In this document: positions 23,920-36,248 of the stretch, in pieces
How positions within the stretch are numbered: position 1 is the first letter of the stretch
Layout of the letters: each line of letters begins with the position of its first letter
Source: Sporodiniella umbellata
Lineage: Eukaryota > Mucoromycota > Mucoromycetes > Mucorales > Rhizopodaceae
Direction of reading: 5' to 3'
Length of the DNA stretch: 64,000 nt
Assembly (NCBI GenBank): GCA_025677835.1
Contig: JAIXMR010000003.1
Coordinates: 124,001 to 188,000, forward strand
Translations under genes and position numbers: made by a program
The notes under the pieces: model-generated
What the model saw: the letters and a program-made list of their open reading frames with translations, nothing else
The model's database searches: none
Told to the model about the DNA's origin: nothing

Positions 23920-26266
23920 ATAAGCCAGTCTTTTTTTTTTTTTTTTTTTTTTGTAATTATATTTCATTCCCAGCATACATTTTATTCACTCCATCTATAC
24001 CTTTCTCTATCTTCATTCCCCCTTTAAATAAATTCATTTTTATATGAAAAAAAGTACTTGGCCTAAAAAAAAAAAAGAGGAGAATGAAATAGGGTGTCAG
24101 GGGTATTTTTATGCAGTGTACCGTCACTTGCTTGGGCGAGTGCATTCAACCCAAGGTGCCTCTGGTTTGGTTCGGAACCATCCAAGGTGTTTGAAATGAC
24201 AGGAATTCGTTTTGCTCGAAACATTTTTCCGGTGGTTAAGAATTGATGACCTCATTCTTCTCCTTGAACCCACGGGCTCACAAAAAAGCTGGTGTGATTT
24301 TTAATTTACGTTGAAATAATCATCACTCTGTGTTGTATGCAGGCCAAATGTTCAAGAAGCCTCCCCCCCCCCTCCTCCTCTATGAACAAGAGAGGCAAAA
24401 ACCACTCTTTTTTCAAATTCCGGTTTTTGGGAGGTGGGATTGCCAGCCAGTGTTAAAATATAAGAATTGACAGAGATTTTTAAAAACAGTCCAATGTGAC
24501 CTGAACGCAGCTCTTTTGGGTGAGGATGCACTTCATACCAATCAAATCGGGTGAAAAGGCGTATTTCAAAATGGAATATGCCGAAAGAATGTATTTCATC
24601 AAAGAAAATCTAATGCTTTGCTCCCTTTTTTCTTGGAGGGTCTCCTTTTTGGGCTTTTGCTTACCAAAGACTCGTTGAATTCCACTCTTTGGGGCGGAAA
24701 TAGCTCAAAGACACGACAGCGCTTGCCTAGACAGACACCCTTCAGTTTTTGGGACTCACCAAAAGAAGTGTAAACACACCTGTTGTCTTGTTGAAAGCTG
24801 CCCCTTGTGTGCTAGCCTTCTCCTTTAAAAAAAAGACATGAACAGATTTCTTTGCTAGATCCTTTCTCCGCTCAATCCCCTTTTTAGCGTGTAGCTCTCT
24901 TGGGAGCAGACAACACTTCTTGAGCGCCTGGATCCTATGACGTCGACAGCCTGGGGTTTCCATAGTGAGCCAAAAGTTTTTTTTTTTTTTTTTTTTTGGT
25001 TTACAAATGGCAATGAGGTGCGTGCATTGAATATGTAAGCATAAAATCAATGTTTTGCCTAAAAGAGGGCCATTGGGAGCGCTTGTGTAATCGACGGTTA
25101 TAGTAATCATCCGGGAAAGAAAGTCAGCGTAGACCCTCGCGTTTCAAAAGGCGCGTACGAGACGCTTGAGTTTGTTCTCTTCTTTTTATCTGCACGTCTT
25201 TACAAAAAAAAAAAAAAAAAAAGCTATTTTTATAAGGCCTAAAGAGAGACCCGAAATGAAATAAAGAAACTTGCAGGTTTTTCTAAAGTTGGGCTTGAAT
25301 AGTAAAAACCCATTTTTTAGGTTCCGTGCTTAGACCTCGTTTTTTTTTTTTTTTTTTCTTGTGCAGGCCATGTTTTTGTGTCCCCGCTTGAAAATCTAGG
25401 CAACAGAGTGGTTTCCCACTTATTGTTCTCTATTTGTATAAAATGTCAACGTATAAGGAAATAGCCAGAAAAAAAAAAAAAAAAAAAAAAAAAGGCCTCA
25501 GATTTTTCAAAAGTAGCGTTTTGTTGCGTCTTTTCTACGTTTTTTAAAACGTTTCCGAGTCATTTCAAAAAAAATTTTTAAAAAACCTTTTTAACAAAAA
25601 GGAAGAGGCGGAATCCTTCTTTCCGACACAACAACAGTGGTACAAGTCGTTTTTAAACAAAAGCTTGTTTTCTTCAAAGCAGAAAACACAAAACCAACCA
25701 CAGACAAACAAACCAAAGAAAAAGAAGGCAACAAAAGATCTATTTGCTTGTAAACAGAAAAAAAAAAAAAAAGGCTTTTGTAATCCTTTTTTCCTTTCTT
25801 TTCTGTTTTTGCAATCGTCGGTTCTTTTAGGGATCATTTTTTAATAAGAAAAAAAATTTTTTTTTTTTTTTTTTTTCTTTCTGCGTTTTTGGTTCTTTAC
25901 CAATCCGTGCATCTCAGATCCGACACAGTCCCAAAGACCGATAGTCTGGCTTGAACCTGTTCTTTAACACGTAAACAGATTACTAGCGAAACGATGCTAG
26001 ATAAAGAGAGAATCAGGGCGGGTCCGTTTCTGTCACGTTTTGCTTTCTTTATATCTGTAAAAAAAAAAAAAGGGCTTAAAGTTTGGGTCCAATCGAACAT
26101 AAGTTATTTTTACTTCAAAAGTAAATAAAATTAAGATCGCCGCCTTTTTTTTTTATTTTTATTTTATAAAACAGAAAGAATCGGAAAACACACTTGTTTC
26201 TTTCTCGCATTACTTGAAAAGAAAGAAAGAGAGAGTGAGAGTACGAAAGAGAGCCATAAAAAAAAA
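23920..26266. other. intergenic, no gene supported
   Basis: Contains many A/T homopolymers and a somewhat GC-richer stretch (about 24150-25180) with no coherent frame. The last few hundred bases, rich in GAAAGA/GAGAGA repeats at about 26215-26250, are probably the promoter and leader of the ThrE-family gene. Confidence 0.45.
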
Positions 26267-28159
26267 ATGAATCAACAGGAATCGTGCGATGACAAAAAGA
26301 TGAACGATTTTGAGGAAAGTGTGACGCCAGCTGAGAGTATAGGCGAGAACAGTGAGAGAACGTTGGAGGACAGGTCGGCAGAGTCTGGGCCTGCTCGCCA
26401 CGCTTTTCAGTTAGTGAATGGCGTGGTCAATTATCAAAAGAAGTCGAGCAAAGGCGGTATTTTAGCCAACCTGTTACGACTAGAGCTGTTTGAAAACGAC
26501 ACCCACGGCGCTTCGTCTTCTAGCCGGCCATCACGTCCTACACACCAGATCCGCTCCATCACTTCTACCAAAGCCTTTGTAGAAATGATGAACCGGCCTT
26601 ATCTCTCTCGCCACAACACCATGGATGAAGAGGCGCTTCACCGCCAGGCTGAAATGGGGGAAATGGAGGTCCATCGTAGAGCCATTGCTACGGAAATAGC
26701 AGACATCATACAGAAACATGACATTATCATCAAGCTGGGCAAAGCGCTCGTCAAAACTGGCGCTCTGTCACATCGTATTGTAAAAAAAAAAAAAAAAAAA
26801 AAGGAAGCCGCCTTTGTTTTTATAATAACTGACATCTTTATTAGGAGGCAGGCATGGAAAAGGTCAGCAAGCGATTGGACGTGGTTGGAAGTTACGCTGT
26901 CTTGCCAGGCTTGATTATCGTCACCTTTGGGGACCTCGAGACACACACCTCAGAGACGCATCTGGTACGCTGCTCTCGTTCGTTAGATATCGGGAAACTC
27001 GAAAGAGCAAACTATATTGCGGGTGTCATTGCTCGTGGTGAAGTCACCATGAACGAGGCAACGGAAATGTTGGATGAAATTATCCAAGGTCCGCCTACCT
27101 GGAGTCCCTTCTGGACCTTGATGGGTTACATTGTCTCTTCTGCTTTCACAGCCCCGCTCTTTTTTAATGGCGACTGGACCGATTGTTGGGTAAGCGCTAT
27201 CTTTGGTTTAGTAGGCAAGTAACTATTCACGCGTCCTATCTGTCTTTATTGATCTTTTATTAGTCGGCATCTTTACCTTGGTTTCTGAACAAACCCCTAT
27301 GTTTGGTAATATTTTTGAAATCGTCATCACTATTCCTCTGGCTATCGTTGCTCTTGCTTTACATCCCTACATCTGTTTTGCTGCCGTGGCCATGGCTTCG
27401 GTAAAATACACCCTACAGAAAACACAAGCCCACTGACATACTCTCTATAGATCGTCATCGCTTTACCAGGATACTCTCTCACTTGCTCAGTAATGGAGTT
27501 GTCTGCAAAGAATCTAGCCAGTGGCAGTATTCACCTGGTGTATGCCTTGATGTATGTCTTGTTCCTGGCCTTTGGTATCGGCTATGGTTGTTCCATCTGG
27601 CGGCTTTCCCATCCAGATGTAGATATCGGCGTCCTGAGTGCCTGTCAAGACGGTCTGAACCCTTACTGGACCTTTTTCTTTTTGCCACTCGCCACCATCG
27701 GTCTGGGTGTCGTTTATGGTGCTGATATATACCAATGGCCGTCCATGGTGGCCGATAGCGCTGCAGGCTACGCGGTCTACTACTTTGTAGGCAAATATAC
27801 CAATCAATCACCCTTTATCACTCCAAGTGCAGGGGCTTTCACCATCGGTCTGATCGGTAACATCTATGCTCGTATCACTAAAAGGTTGGCTTTTGTTCCC
27901 TTAATGGGCGGTATCATCATCTTGGTGCCGGGTAGTATCGGTACGTTTGCTTCTTAACTCTCGTGGATAGTAATAACCTTTCTTCTCTATAGGTGTCAGG
28001 GGTGCAGTAAGTCTCTTTGATGGCTCCAATAATGAAGCCGGAGGAAGCTTTGTATTTCAAGTACTCGGTATCGCCCTGTCTCTCACTCTCGGTTTATTCT
28101 TGGCCAATCTTGTAGTCTATCCAAACGGGAAAAAGAAGTCGGTCTTTTTGGGATTCTAA
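26267..28159 (+). CDS. ThrE/Prm10-like membrane protein
   Basis: Member of the threonine/serine exporter (ThrE, DUF1212) family; the yeast relative is Prm10. Five exons close in frame: 26267-26779, 26845-27214, 27264-27400, 27451-27940 and 27993-28159. Residues 1-140 form a polar, Ser-rich cytosolic N-terminus. After it come the ThrE motifs (IIIKLGKALVKTGALSHRI, MEKVSKRLDVVGSYAVLPG, ATEMLDEII) and about ten hydrophobic helices in two bundles, ending in MGGIIILVPGSIG and VRGAVSLFDGSN. Intron 2 starts with GCAAGT, so it is a GC-AG intron; the GT alternatives break the membrane helix. Intron 1 contains poly-A. Transport substrate in fungi is unknown. Confidence 0.88.
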
Positions 28160-28434
28160 CCTTCTTTTCTTTTGAACATGTACATATATACCCTCCCCCT
28201 TCTCCCTGTATACACTCTTACACGGTTACTTTCTCAAAATATACCTTTCAAAAACAACCTATAGGCTTAAAGAAATCATCGGCTTGTTTTCTTTATATGC
28301 TTTGTTCTTTATTATTTTATAAAACAAAAAAGGGTCTAAAAAAACAACAAAACTGACAGTAACAACGACTGAGCAAATAGAAAGAAGAGGACTTTCTGTT
28401 TTTTTTTTTCTCCTCACTCGTCTGTGTCTTTGGC

Positions 28435-29068
28435 TTAAATCTGTAGAGGCAATTGTAAGTTTTAAAGAGCCTAAAAACACACACCAAAAAAACAAACAAA
28501 CTTACATCATCAATATTATCAAAGTCAAATTCAACATCGTCGTCTTCTTCACCACCAAAGTTAGCATCAGCTTCGTTAATCTTGGCAGTATCAGGCAATT
28601 CACCGTAAGCCTTCAATTGTCTAGCTTCATCAGGGTTGTAACGTTGAATGACGTCGGCTTTTTCGTCTTGGAAATCACGTAATGAAAGCAAGACAATATC
28701 ACCTTGGTTAATCCAGACCTTCTTTCTTAATTTGCCTCGAATAAGAGCAAGTCGTTTCACACCATCGAAACATTGTGCTTCAACACGACCGTTACCCAAC
28801 ATTTTCAAAACTTGGGCATATTCTGTTTTTGGCCAAAAAAAAATTAGTGTCCTCCTTTTTGGTTTTTTTTAATCTACCTTGGCCTTCTTCTTTGAACACA
28901 AGTTCACGTTTATCGTTTTCGGTATCGTTCTTTCCTCTTCTTCTGGATTTACCACCCTTTTCGTAACAAAAAGGGAAAGCATGACTTAGTTAATACTTTT
29001 CTCTCGGTGCATTCCAAATGGAGTTGTTTATGTTTTCAAAGCCTTACTTTTCCCTTGTTTTTAACCAT
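28435..29068 (-). CDS. TIF11: translation initiation factor eIF1A
   Basis: Binds the ribosomal A site and promotes scanning and start-codon selection with eIF1. Four exons: 29068-29048, 28956-28878, 28822-28506 and 28440-28435, giving 140 aa. The N-terminus reads MVKNKGK+[11 protein letters not shown] (basic tail). The OB fold contains [32 protein letters not shown] and [20 protein letters not shown]. The acidic C-terminal tail ends FDFDNIDDI. The last coding exon is only ATT TAA: Ile plus stop, giving the DDI terminus conserved in eIF1A. An alternative acceptor giving DDAL is possible. Convergent with the ThrE-family gene. Confidence 0.93.
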
Positions 29069-29438
29069 TTCGGAAATATGTAGAGAGAAAAGAAAAAAAA
29101 AAAAAAAAAAAATTCAAAGGGAGAGTGAGCGTGGCTTAACTAGTCTCTGGTTTCGATCTGAACTTCAAAACAGATTCAAAATGGTCACTGCTCTTCAAAT
29201 TTTTTTTTTTTTTTGGCAGAGAGAATCACAGAAGCAAGCTATTGCCGCAGTCAACCTTTTGATATTCTGTTTCTTTCCAAGCACTTTTCACAAAACCGTA
29301 TGGTTGTTAATGGGCTTTTGATAGTCTTGTTAAATAAACTACCGGCGATTAGCTGAGATTCATTCGAGGTGTCTTTTTTATTTTATCTGTTTTTCTAATT
29401 TTTTTTAATTTTTTTATTTTTCAATTTACAATTCTTCG

Positions 29439-30095
29439 ATGCTGTGGTACGCCAAAGACTATGATCCAATCCAGTGCGGATCTATAGACGGAAAGGGTAC
29501 AGAGCCTCACGAAAAGGCAATCAAACGAGCGTTGGATTGTAACTGTAAGACCCGAGGGCTTACCTTTGCCATGACTGACAGTCTATATAGACAGGTCACC
29601 TACGCATTTAGGAAGCGATAAGTATCGTACGTTGTTTGTGGGGCGACTCCATTTGGATACCACCGAGGATAGATTAGAAAAGCATTTTAGCAAGTTTGGA
29701 CAGGTGACCAAGGTGTCTCTGATAAGAAACAAGAGTAAATAGAAACACAGATGTATGTGCTTGTTAAACAGCTGTATAAAGTCACTGGCCTCTCCCAAGG
29801 CTATGGCTTTGTGAGTTTCAAGTCAGAGTCGTGCACCCGAGACGCCTACCACGATGCGAACCGAACCTTGCTTGATGGACATACCATCCTAGTAGACTAC
29901 GAACGAGACCGGCTAATGAAAGGTTGGATACCCAGAAGGCTGGGTGGTGGTTTGGGTGGTAAAAAAGAAAGTGGCCAATTAAGATTTGGTGGAAGAGATC
30001 GCCCCTTTCGAGCCAAATCAGACCCACCCTTGGACCACATAAAGTCAGATCATTGGAAATACCCAAGTCTTCCACCTAAAAGACGTCGCCAATAA
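29439..30095 (+). CDS. U11/U12 snRNP 35K protein (minor spliceosome)
   Basis: RNA-binding subunit of the U11/U12 di-snRNP, which recognises U12-type introns. Three exons: 29439-29544, 29591-29734 and 29782-30095. The N-terminal block [15 protein letters not shown] matches the family. The RRM has RNP2 LFVGRL and RNP1 GYGFVSF. Directly after it comes [20 protein letters not shown] and [11 protein letters not shown], a stretch essentially invariant from humans to plants and absent from U1-70K, which makes the call specific. The RS-rich tail of animal proteins is reduced to a short basic end. The first intron contains stops that an unspliced reading would hit. Divergent from eIF1A, 370 bp apart. 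Confidence 0.95.
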
Positions 30096-30121
30096 AAACT
30101 TTCTTTTACACACTTTGGGAG

Positions 30122-30156
<35 letters not shown>

Positions 30157-30208
30157 GGATGGCTTACATTGTACAGACGCTTTCTCTTCTTTTTCTTTTT
30201 ATTCATCC

Positions 30209-32004
30209 ATGATAAAACAAGATGCATCGCCGCCTTTGGACCCTTACGAAGGGGTTCCTTCCCTGTTCACACCACCTGCTTCAGAGTCAAACTGTGACGA
30301 AGTCAAGCGAAGAAAGAGCTTGGACATTGCTCAAGAAATCCAGCCATTGCTCGAGGTAGACAAGGTCCAGCCAGCGTTAGAACTGTTACATGAGGCGATA
30401 CAGTGCTTGGAATCAAATGATGAAGATCCCAGAGAGATATCAAGGGTCTATTCGAGAATCATCAAAGCCTTATGCAACCCCCACATCACCAGCCTTATGA
30501 ACGAAGACTCGGATATTTATGATTCCGTACTCTGGAAGTTATGGACTCGGGTGATGGACTCAGGTTACACATTGCAGGTGCGTGTTTACATAGCATACAC
30601 CTTCTAACCCTTTTGTTTTTAATAAAGAAAGAGGCCCATCTAGCCGTTGTCAATCGCCTGCTGGATCTTGGCCACGCCTTACTTGCACTGAGAGTGATGT
30701 ATACGTTACCTCGGTCAGAATGGGACACGGACTGCTATCGAATCGCAGTTCTGATCCACCTGTCACAGCGACCTCTACAGACAGGCGAAGCCGAAGGACT
30801 CTTGCTGGACTACGGCCAGCTTTCGCTGGAGATCGATGGAGAGCATAGGTTGATGCCTGAGATGAAAGGTGTGACGGAACATGATAGGGAACAACTCTGG
30901 ATGCTCTACCAAATGGCGGCTTCAGCAGACGAAGAGTGGGATCGGCGCAAGACCCTTTATGAGCTACAGAGGGAACAGTACACAGACAGGCTTCAAAAGC
31001 GGCACAAACGAATGAGCTGGCATCTTCGAGATTGGGTGGCGGAACATGTCTTACCAGAACAGGCGCCCGCGAGCCGTATCCAGGAGGATAACATCATGAT
31101 CTTCAATGCTGCACGCCACGGACAGTATGAGTATGCGTGGCGAGTCTATCGGGCGATGTCCGATTCGGTGGATGACGTGACGCCTCCTTTGCTTATGCAT
31201 CTCTGCTGGACCGCTTTCAAAGGCATTGACGAGAGCAAGGCAAGTCAACGTCGTGTATGGGAAACGCGCGCTTGGTCGGCTTATTCACGCTTTATGTGCT
31301 CAGAGTATTTACACCCCGAAGCCCCCGAGACGCCTGGGTTCCTGCATGACTTGTTGCTTATCACCACCCATAGCCCAGAACAAGAGGCAAGGCTGACAAA
31401 AGCCATGAGTGTCTACCATCTGCTTGACAGGCTCTCGTTGATTACGTTGCTGGCAGACGAAAGAGTGCTGGAGCCCATCCTGTGCACTCTGCTCTGCGAA
31501 TGCCACCAGGCGTCCGCCAATAGCATGGGTCAGATCGCCTTCCAACTCTGGCAGAAGAAATGGGCATTGGATCCAAGCACACCCCTGTCTGTACTCTGGG
31601 GACTCGCTTTGTTCTGTCTAAGCTCAGGTAACTCGGATCACTTTGGGCAATTGTTGGAAAAACTCAACGAACCTTCAAGCGTGATCGTGGCTTCCTTGAT
31701 GGCGCCAGTACAAACATTCCATGATCTGTTTCTGTGTAACGAAAAGGATTGTTACTTTCAAGGTTACATGTTTCAAACCATTCAATACACCGACCGCACC
31801 ATTATCTCATCCATGGACCAATATGGCTTAGATCCACAGCGAATGACCAACATCAACGAACCGCAGGCACTCCACATTGTTACTGCAGCACGTCAAGGTC
31901 TGGTGCAGAACAATGACCTGCCACAAAAAGACATGTATTATTCTCTCAAGAAATCAAGGGCCATTCTTCGTCACTGTTTATTAACCCTTCAATCCGTCGA
32001 ATAA
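30209..32004 (+). CDS. hypothetical helical protein, 581 aa
   Basis: Two exons (30209-30577 and 30628-32004) join at LQ|KEAHLA and read through without a stop. The first ATG follows the U11/U12-35K stop by 113 bp. The product is almost all alpha-helical with no membrane segment. Segments such as IMIFNAARHGQYEYAWRVYR and DVTPPLLMHLCWTAFKG have the A/B helix look of PPR/TPR-type repeats, suggesting a scaffold or an organellar RNA-binding protein. No cleavable presequence is obvious, since the N-terminus is acidic and Pro-rich. I do not recognise a named orthologue. Codon use is GC-richer than neighbours, typical of a well-conserved gene. Confidence 0.8.
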
Positions 32005-32151
32005 TAAAATTCTCCCAAAAAAAAAAAAAAAAAAAATACTTTGCTTTCCCACACACGTGATATAGATAGACCCTCTTGAAGAGGGGGGGGTAGAAGGAGA
32101 ATCCTATTTTTCCTTTCTTTCTTCTTTAATTTTTTTCTTAAATCAACAACG

Positions 32152-33597
32152 ATGGGAAACGTAGGTTCCAAAAGTAGAAAGAATGCAAGACCAAGCGTAG
32201 TACGAACAGAATTGCCTGATAATGAACTCTCTACAGCCACAGCTACCTCTGTAAGCTCCATACTGGTGAATTCCAAACAACAACAGAACAACATGTCAAC
32301 AAGTGATGCCAAAGAGCCTCCTCACAGTCCTCATCAGCTCACCATGACCTCTCAAAACCAACTCACAGCTACTTCCATGCGCTCTATAGGCTGGAATCTG
32401 GATATTGATGAATGCATAAATCGACTGTTGGAAGTTGGCCTTAAAAACAGAGTGCCGAAATCGATTTGTTTTCGAAATTCTGAAATTGTAGCCATTTGTA
32501 AAGCAGCACAAGAAGTATTTCTCAGTCAGCCAGTAAGATAAGACCCAGCTATACACACATACTGACGTACATCGCTAGAGTTTGATCGAATTAAATGCGC
32601 CTGTCAAAATACTGGGAGATATTCATGGTCAATTCACTGATTTGATCCGTTTATTTGATATGGTATTTTCTTTGAAAAAAAAAAAAAAAAAAAAAAAGAA
32701 AAAAAGCAGCCGTGCTATGTGTATGTATGTGAAGATTTTGTAACCTTCTCTCCAGTAGTCTGGGTATCCGCCTGATTCAAACTATCTCTTTTTGGGTGAC
32801 TATGTAGACCGAGGAAAACAGAGCCTGGAGACCATTCTTTTACTTTTTTGTTACAAGATCAAGTACCCCGAGAACTTTTTTCTACTGAGAGGTAATCATG
32901 AATGTGCGAATGTGACGCGGGTTTACGGGTTCTATGACGAATGCAAACGACGTACAAACACCAAAGTATGGAAGACGTTTGTGGACGCGTTCAACACGTT
33001 GCCTATTGCAGCCTTGGTGGCCAGCAAGATATTCTGTGTTCATGGCGGACTAAGTCCTTCGTTGCATTCGATGGATGACGTGCGAAATATTATGCGGCCT
33101 ACAGACGTACCCGAATATGGTTTACTCAATGACCTGGTCTGGTCAGATCCGTCCGATACAGCAGTCGAATGGGAAGATAACGAGCGTGGCGTGTCTTATT
33201 GTTTTGGGAAAAAAATAGTAAACGAATTCTTAGCCAAACATGACCTTGATCTGGTCTGTAGAGCACATATGGTGGTGGAGGACGGCTATCAGTTCTTTAA
33301 CGATCGTACACTCGTTACTGTTTTTAGCGCTCCAAATTACTGTGGCGAGTTTGACAACTTTGGCGCCATCATGAGTATTAATGAGGAACTCTTGTGTAGC
33401 TTTGAGCTATTAACGCCTCTGGAACACCCATCAGCCGCGCAGGTACGTGAGGCTCAAAAAAATAGAGGAAGAAGACCAAGGTAAAATAATCAAAAAAAAA
33501 AAAAAAAAGAATTATCAGGATTTTCTTCTTATCCCATCTTAGTCCGCCTATGATTGCCCCAGAGACTGTAACAGAAGAAGAGACCTCACCTACATAA
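32152..33597 (+). CDS. serine/threonine phosphatase, PPZ type
   Basis: PP1-like metallophosphatase; PPZ enzymes control cation homeostasis and salt tolerance in fungi. Four exons (32152-32532, 32579-32662, 32759-33480 and 33543-33597) give 413 aa. The N-terminus MGNVGSK has a myristoylation-type Gly2 and a ~85-residue Ser/Thr-rich extension, as in PPZ. Catalytic signatures are GDIHGQ, GDYVDRG, RGNHE, HGGLSP and [25 protein letters not shown] carries the Met typical of PPZ where PP1 has Gln. The last exon restores the tail [18 protein letters not shown]. The extension is short compared with yeast PPZ1. Convergent with the CLIP-170 homologue. Confidence 0.92.
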
Positions 33598-33805
33598 ACT
33601 ATGCTATCTCTTTAATTTAGCCTTTGTATTTTTGCGTTTTTCATTGATTGCTGGAGGGGTGTATTTAAGGGGTGTATTTAAGGAGTAAGCGTGTATATGT
33701 GTGCCAATGCTTGAACCGGTTTTTTAAAAGCAAAACACAGGAAAGGAAATGATACAGATGATTACATAATAATTACAATTAATATGTGAAGAGACAAGGG
33801 CAGGC

Positions 33806-36248
33806 CTAAAACGTTTCGTCTTGATTTGGACATTGCTCAGTCGGGTGAGTATCAAACACATCACAATTGACGCAATAAGACTATCATTCGATTTAACAAC
33901 CAGGTTATCTTTGGGTAGACTTACATTTCTGCTTTTAGACTGGCCGACGGATAGATCATTTAGCATGGTGCATAACATTAAGTCATGTCCAGAAACTTCA
34001 CATATTTCACAGTAGATCTCTGTCAGAGGGTAAGTGGGTGATGTTGGGGTAGGAATCATGACTATCCTTTCTGCCTCTTTGACTCTCACTTCGAGTTGTC
34101 TGACCCGGTTTCTTTCGGTCTCGAGTCTTTCCTCTAGCTCGGTTTCATTGAAAACTTTGTTCTCCACCAGGGATTCGAGGTCTACTAGTTCCTTATTAAG
34201 CCGCTCCAGCTTGAGTTCCAAGGCCTGTTCCATATCCTCATATCGTTTTCTTTCACGACTGACCTGGGTCTTGAGTTGTTCTATTTCTCTGTTCCAAGGT
34301 TCGATACCTTTACTTTCTGAGTTTCCTAAAACAACCAGCTCATCCATCAGCGACATGCACTCTTGTTCTAAATGCTTTTGAGTCTCGAGTAATTTCTCGT
34401 TTTCTTCTCTTAGTTGGGCCATCAAAGACGCGTCGTTGGCTCCTTGGTTTTTTCTGTCCACGGCAGCAAGGCGCTTGAGCATTTCAGCTAAATCGTGTTG
34501 TGTCTTTCCATGACTTAACCGGATCTGCTCATTCTCTTCCTCTAGCCGACTTTTTGTTTCCAGAGCCATATCGTTTTCTTCCATCAGCCGACGCCTTGCC
34601 TCCACCTCTTTCTCAAGCATGGACTTGAACCGCTCACATTCTTGATGAGAGGAGCTGGACACTTCACGCAAGCGCTTGATTTCTTGCTTGAGCTGGTTAT
34701 GGTCCATCACCATACGCTGGATACTCTCACGTTCGCGATCTAGCTCTTGTGTGGTCAGTTCCAATTGAGCCTCAAGCCGTTGGTGTGGATTGGGTGCTTC
34801 GTCCTGAATCTCGGCTGGCCAGAAACGCTCTTGCCTCAGGTTATCAATGAGGGTCTGCAACGCCCCTTGCCGAGCCTCCCAAGCCGTGCGTTCGGATAGT
34901 TGCTGATCTCTGAGTTCTGCTATCGCCCGTTCGTACGACCGGATCAGATCCTCGTTGGCAATACAAAGCGTAGCATACTCTTTTTCTGCCGTGGCCAGCG
35001 CATGGTCTCGATCGGCCAGTTGCTTTTTAAGTTGATCGCCATAGGCCACCCACTCACGCTTCTCTAGCCCATGGCGTTGTTGAGTCTCGGCACGTTCGTT
35101 CAAAAGTCCCTGCACTCGCTGTTCTAACCGATCCACATGCTGTTCTGTTTGTACCGTCAGTGAAGCGCGTGCATGAGCCGCTTCTGTTTCTCGTGCTAGA
35201 CGATGCTGAAGAGTCTGGCTGGTCTCCAGCGCATGTTTGAGCGAGACAATCTCTCGGTTCTTTTCCTGTACCTGGAGCGCGTAACTCTCTTTGGCTGATA
35301 GCAAGTTGGCTACCATGTCTTCAGGTTCTGTCTGGCTACGTACCATCTTGGGCGCCGGGCTCTCGTTTCTTTGAGGGCTGCTCGATTGGGCTCGATGGAT
35401 CGTCGGGCGAGCGTTGGGTGACTTGGTTTGTCTGGGCTCAGGTGGAGTAGACTTGGGACGTGGGGCGACCGAGGATGAGGTACGAAGAACGGCGGTTGAT
35501 TTCGTAGGTTTCGATGCCACGGCTGATCTGAGTGTGCCAGAGATCGCGGTAGATTTAGTAGATTTGAGCGTGCCAACAGTAACGGCAGACTTGGTGGACT
35601 TGGGACTGGCAGTAGGCCGGCTGGATCGGTGAATATGGGGAGTGGCTGTGGATTTGGTTGACTTGAGTGTGGTCACTGACGACCGAGTTGATTTGAGGGG
35701 TGTTGCTGTTGATTTGGTGGATTTGAGTGTGATCGCAGTAGACTTGGTACTTTTCATTGTGGGCGCTTTTGTTGATTTGGTTGGCTTGAGTGGCATAGTG
35801 GGAGATCGAGAGATAGATCTCGTAGGCTTGGCTTGCTCTATCACCTTGACCTTGCTGGCCATAACAAACAAACCGCTGTTTGGGGAGCAACTAAAGTAGC
35901 GTACTCTATTTTTGAAAGTCAAACTCATTCCTTATTTTTCTATCACAATGATGAGCTTTTTATTATTATTTACCCCTGAATACGACCGTCGTTTTTGCCA
36001 GCTCCTTTGTTATCCAATTCAATGCCTACCCACATTTCGTTTGGCTTAAATTTAGTACCACCAACAAACTTGACCGTACCGGCGAGAGACAAGCTGGAAA
36101 CATACACTTTTTGTCCCACTTTAATGGTTGAGTCTGATGGCCTTTTGATAGGCGAACTGACTCTGTGACACACAAAAGGATCCGTTGTAAGACTGACAGT
36201 TCTAGTCATGGACTGTATTGAGTTGGGTCGAGCTATTTTGCTGGACAT
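33806..36248 (-). CDS. CLIP-170-like CAP-Gly microtubule plus-end protein
   Basis: Predicted microtubule plus-end tracking protein (fungal relatives: Bik1, tip1). Three exons: 36248-35974, 35905-33925 and 33835-33806, giving 761 aa. The CAP-Gly domain (about residues 40-115) spans intron 1: VGQKVYVSSLSLAGTVKFVG, WVGIELDNKGAGKNDG, then YFSCSPNSGLFV. Next comes a basic linker of about ten KSTKSTA-like repeats (about residues 130-215), then ~400 residues of coiled coil. Near the C-terminus is a CCHC zinc knuckle, YCEICEVSGHDLMLC. The final 30-nt exon encodes QCPNQDETF, giving the ETF end that in animal CLIP-170 binds partners' CAP-Gly domains. Without this splice the frame would run into a hydrophobic nonsense tail. 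Confidence 0.92.
35560..35850 (-). repeat. coding repeat of KSTKSTA units
   Basis: About ten imperfect repeats of roughly 30-40 bp in the CLIP-170 gene encode Lys-Ser-Thr-Lys-Ser-Thr-Ala/Thr-x-Leu units. They form a basic Ser/Thr-rich linker between the CAP-Gly domain and the coiled coil. Confidence 0.7.

Noticed and set aside
24742..25110. 122-codon - strand open frame
   Set aside because: Runs through a poly-lysine homopolymer and has no family-like content or conserved start context.
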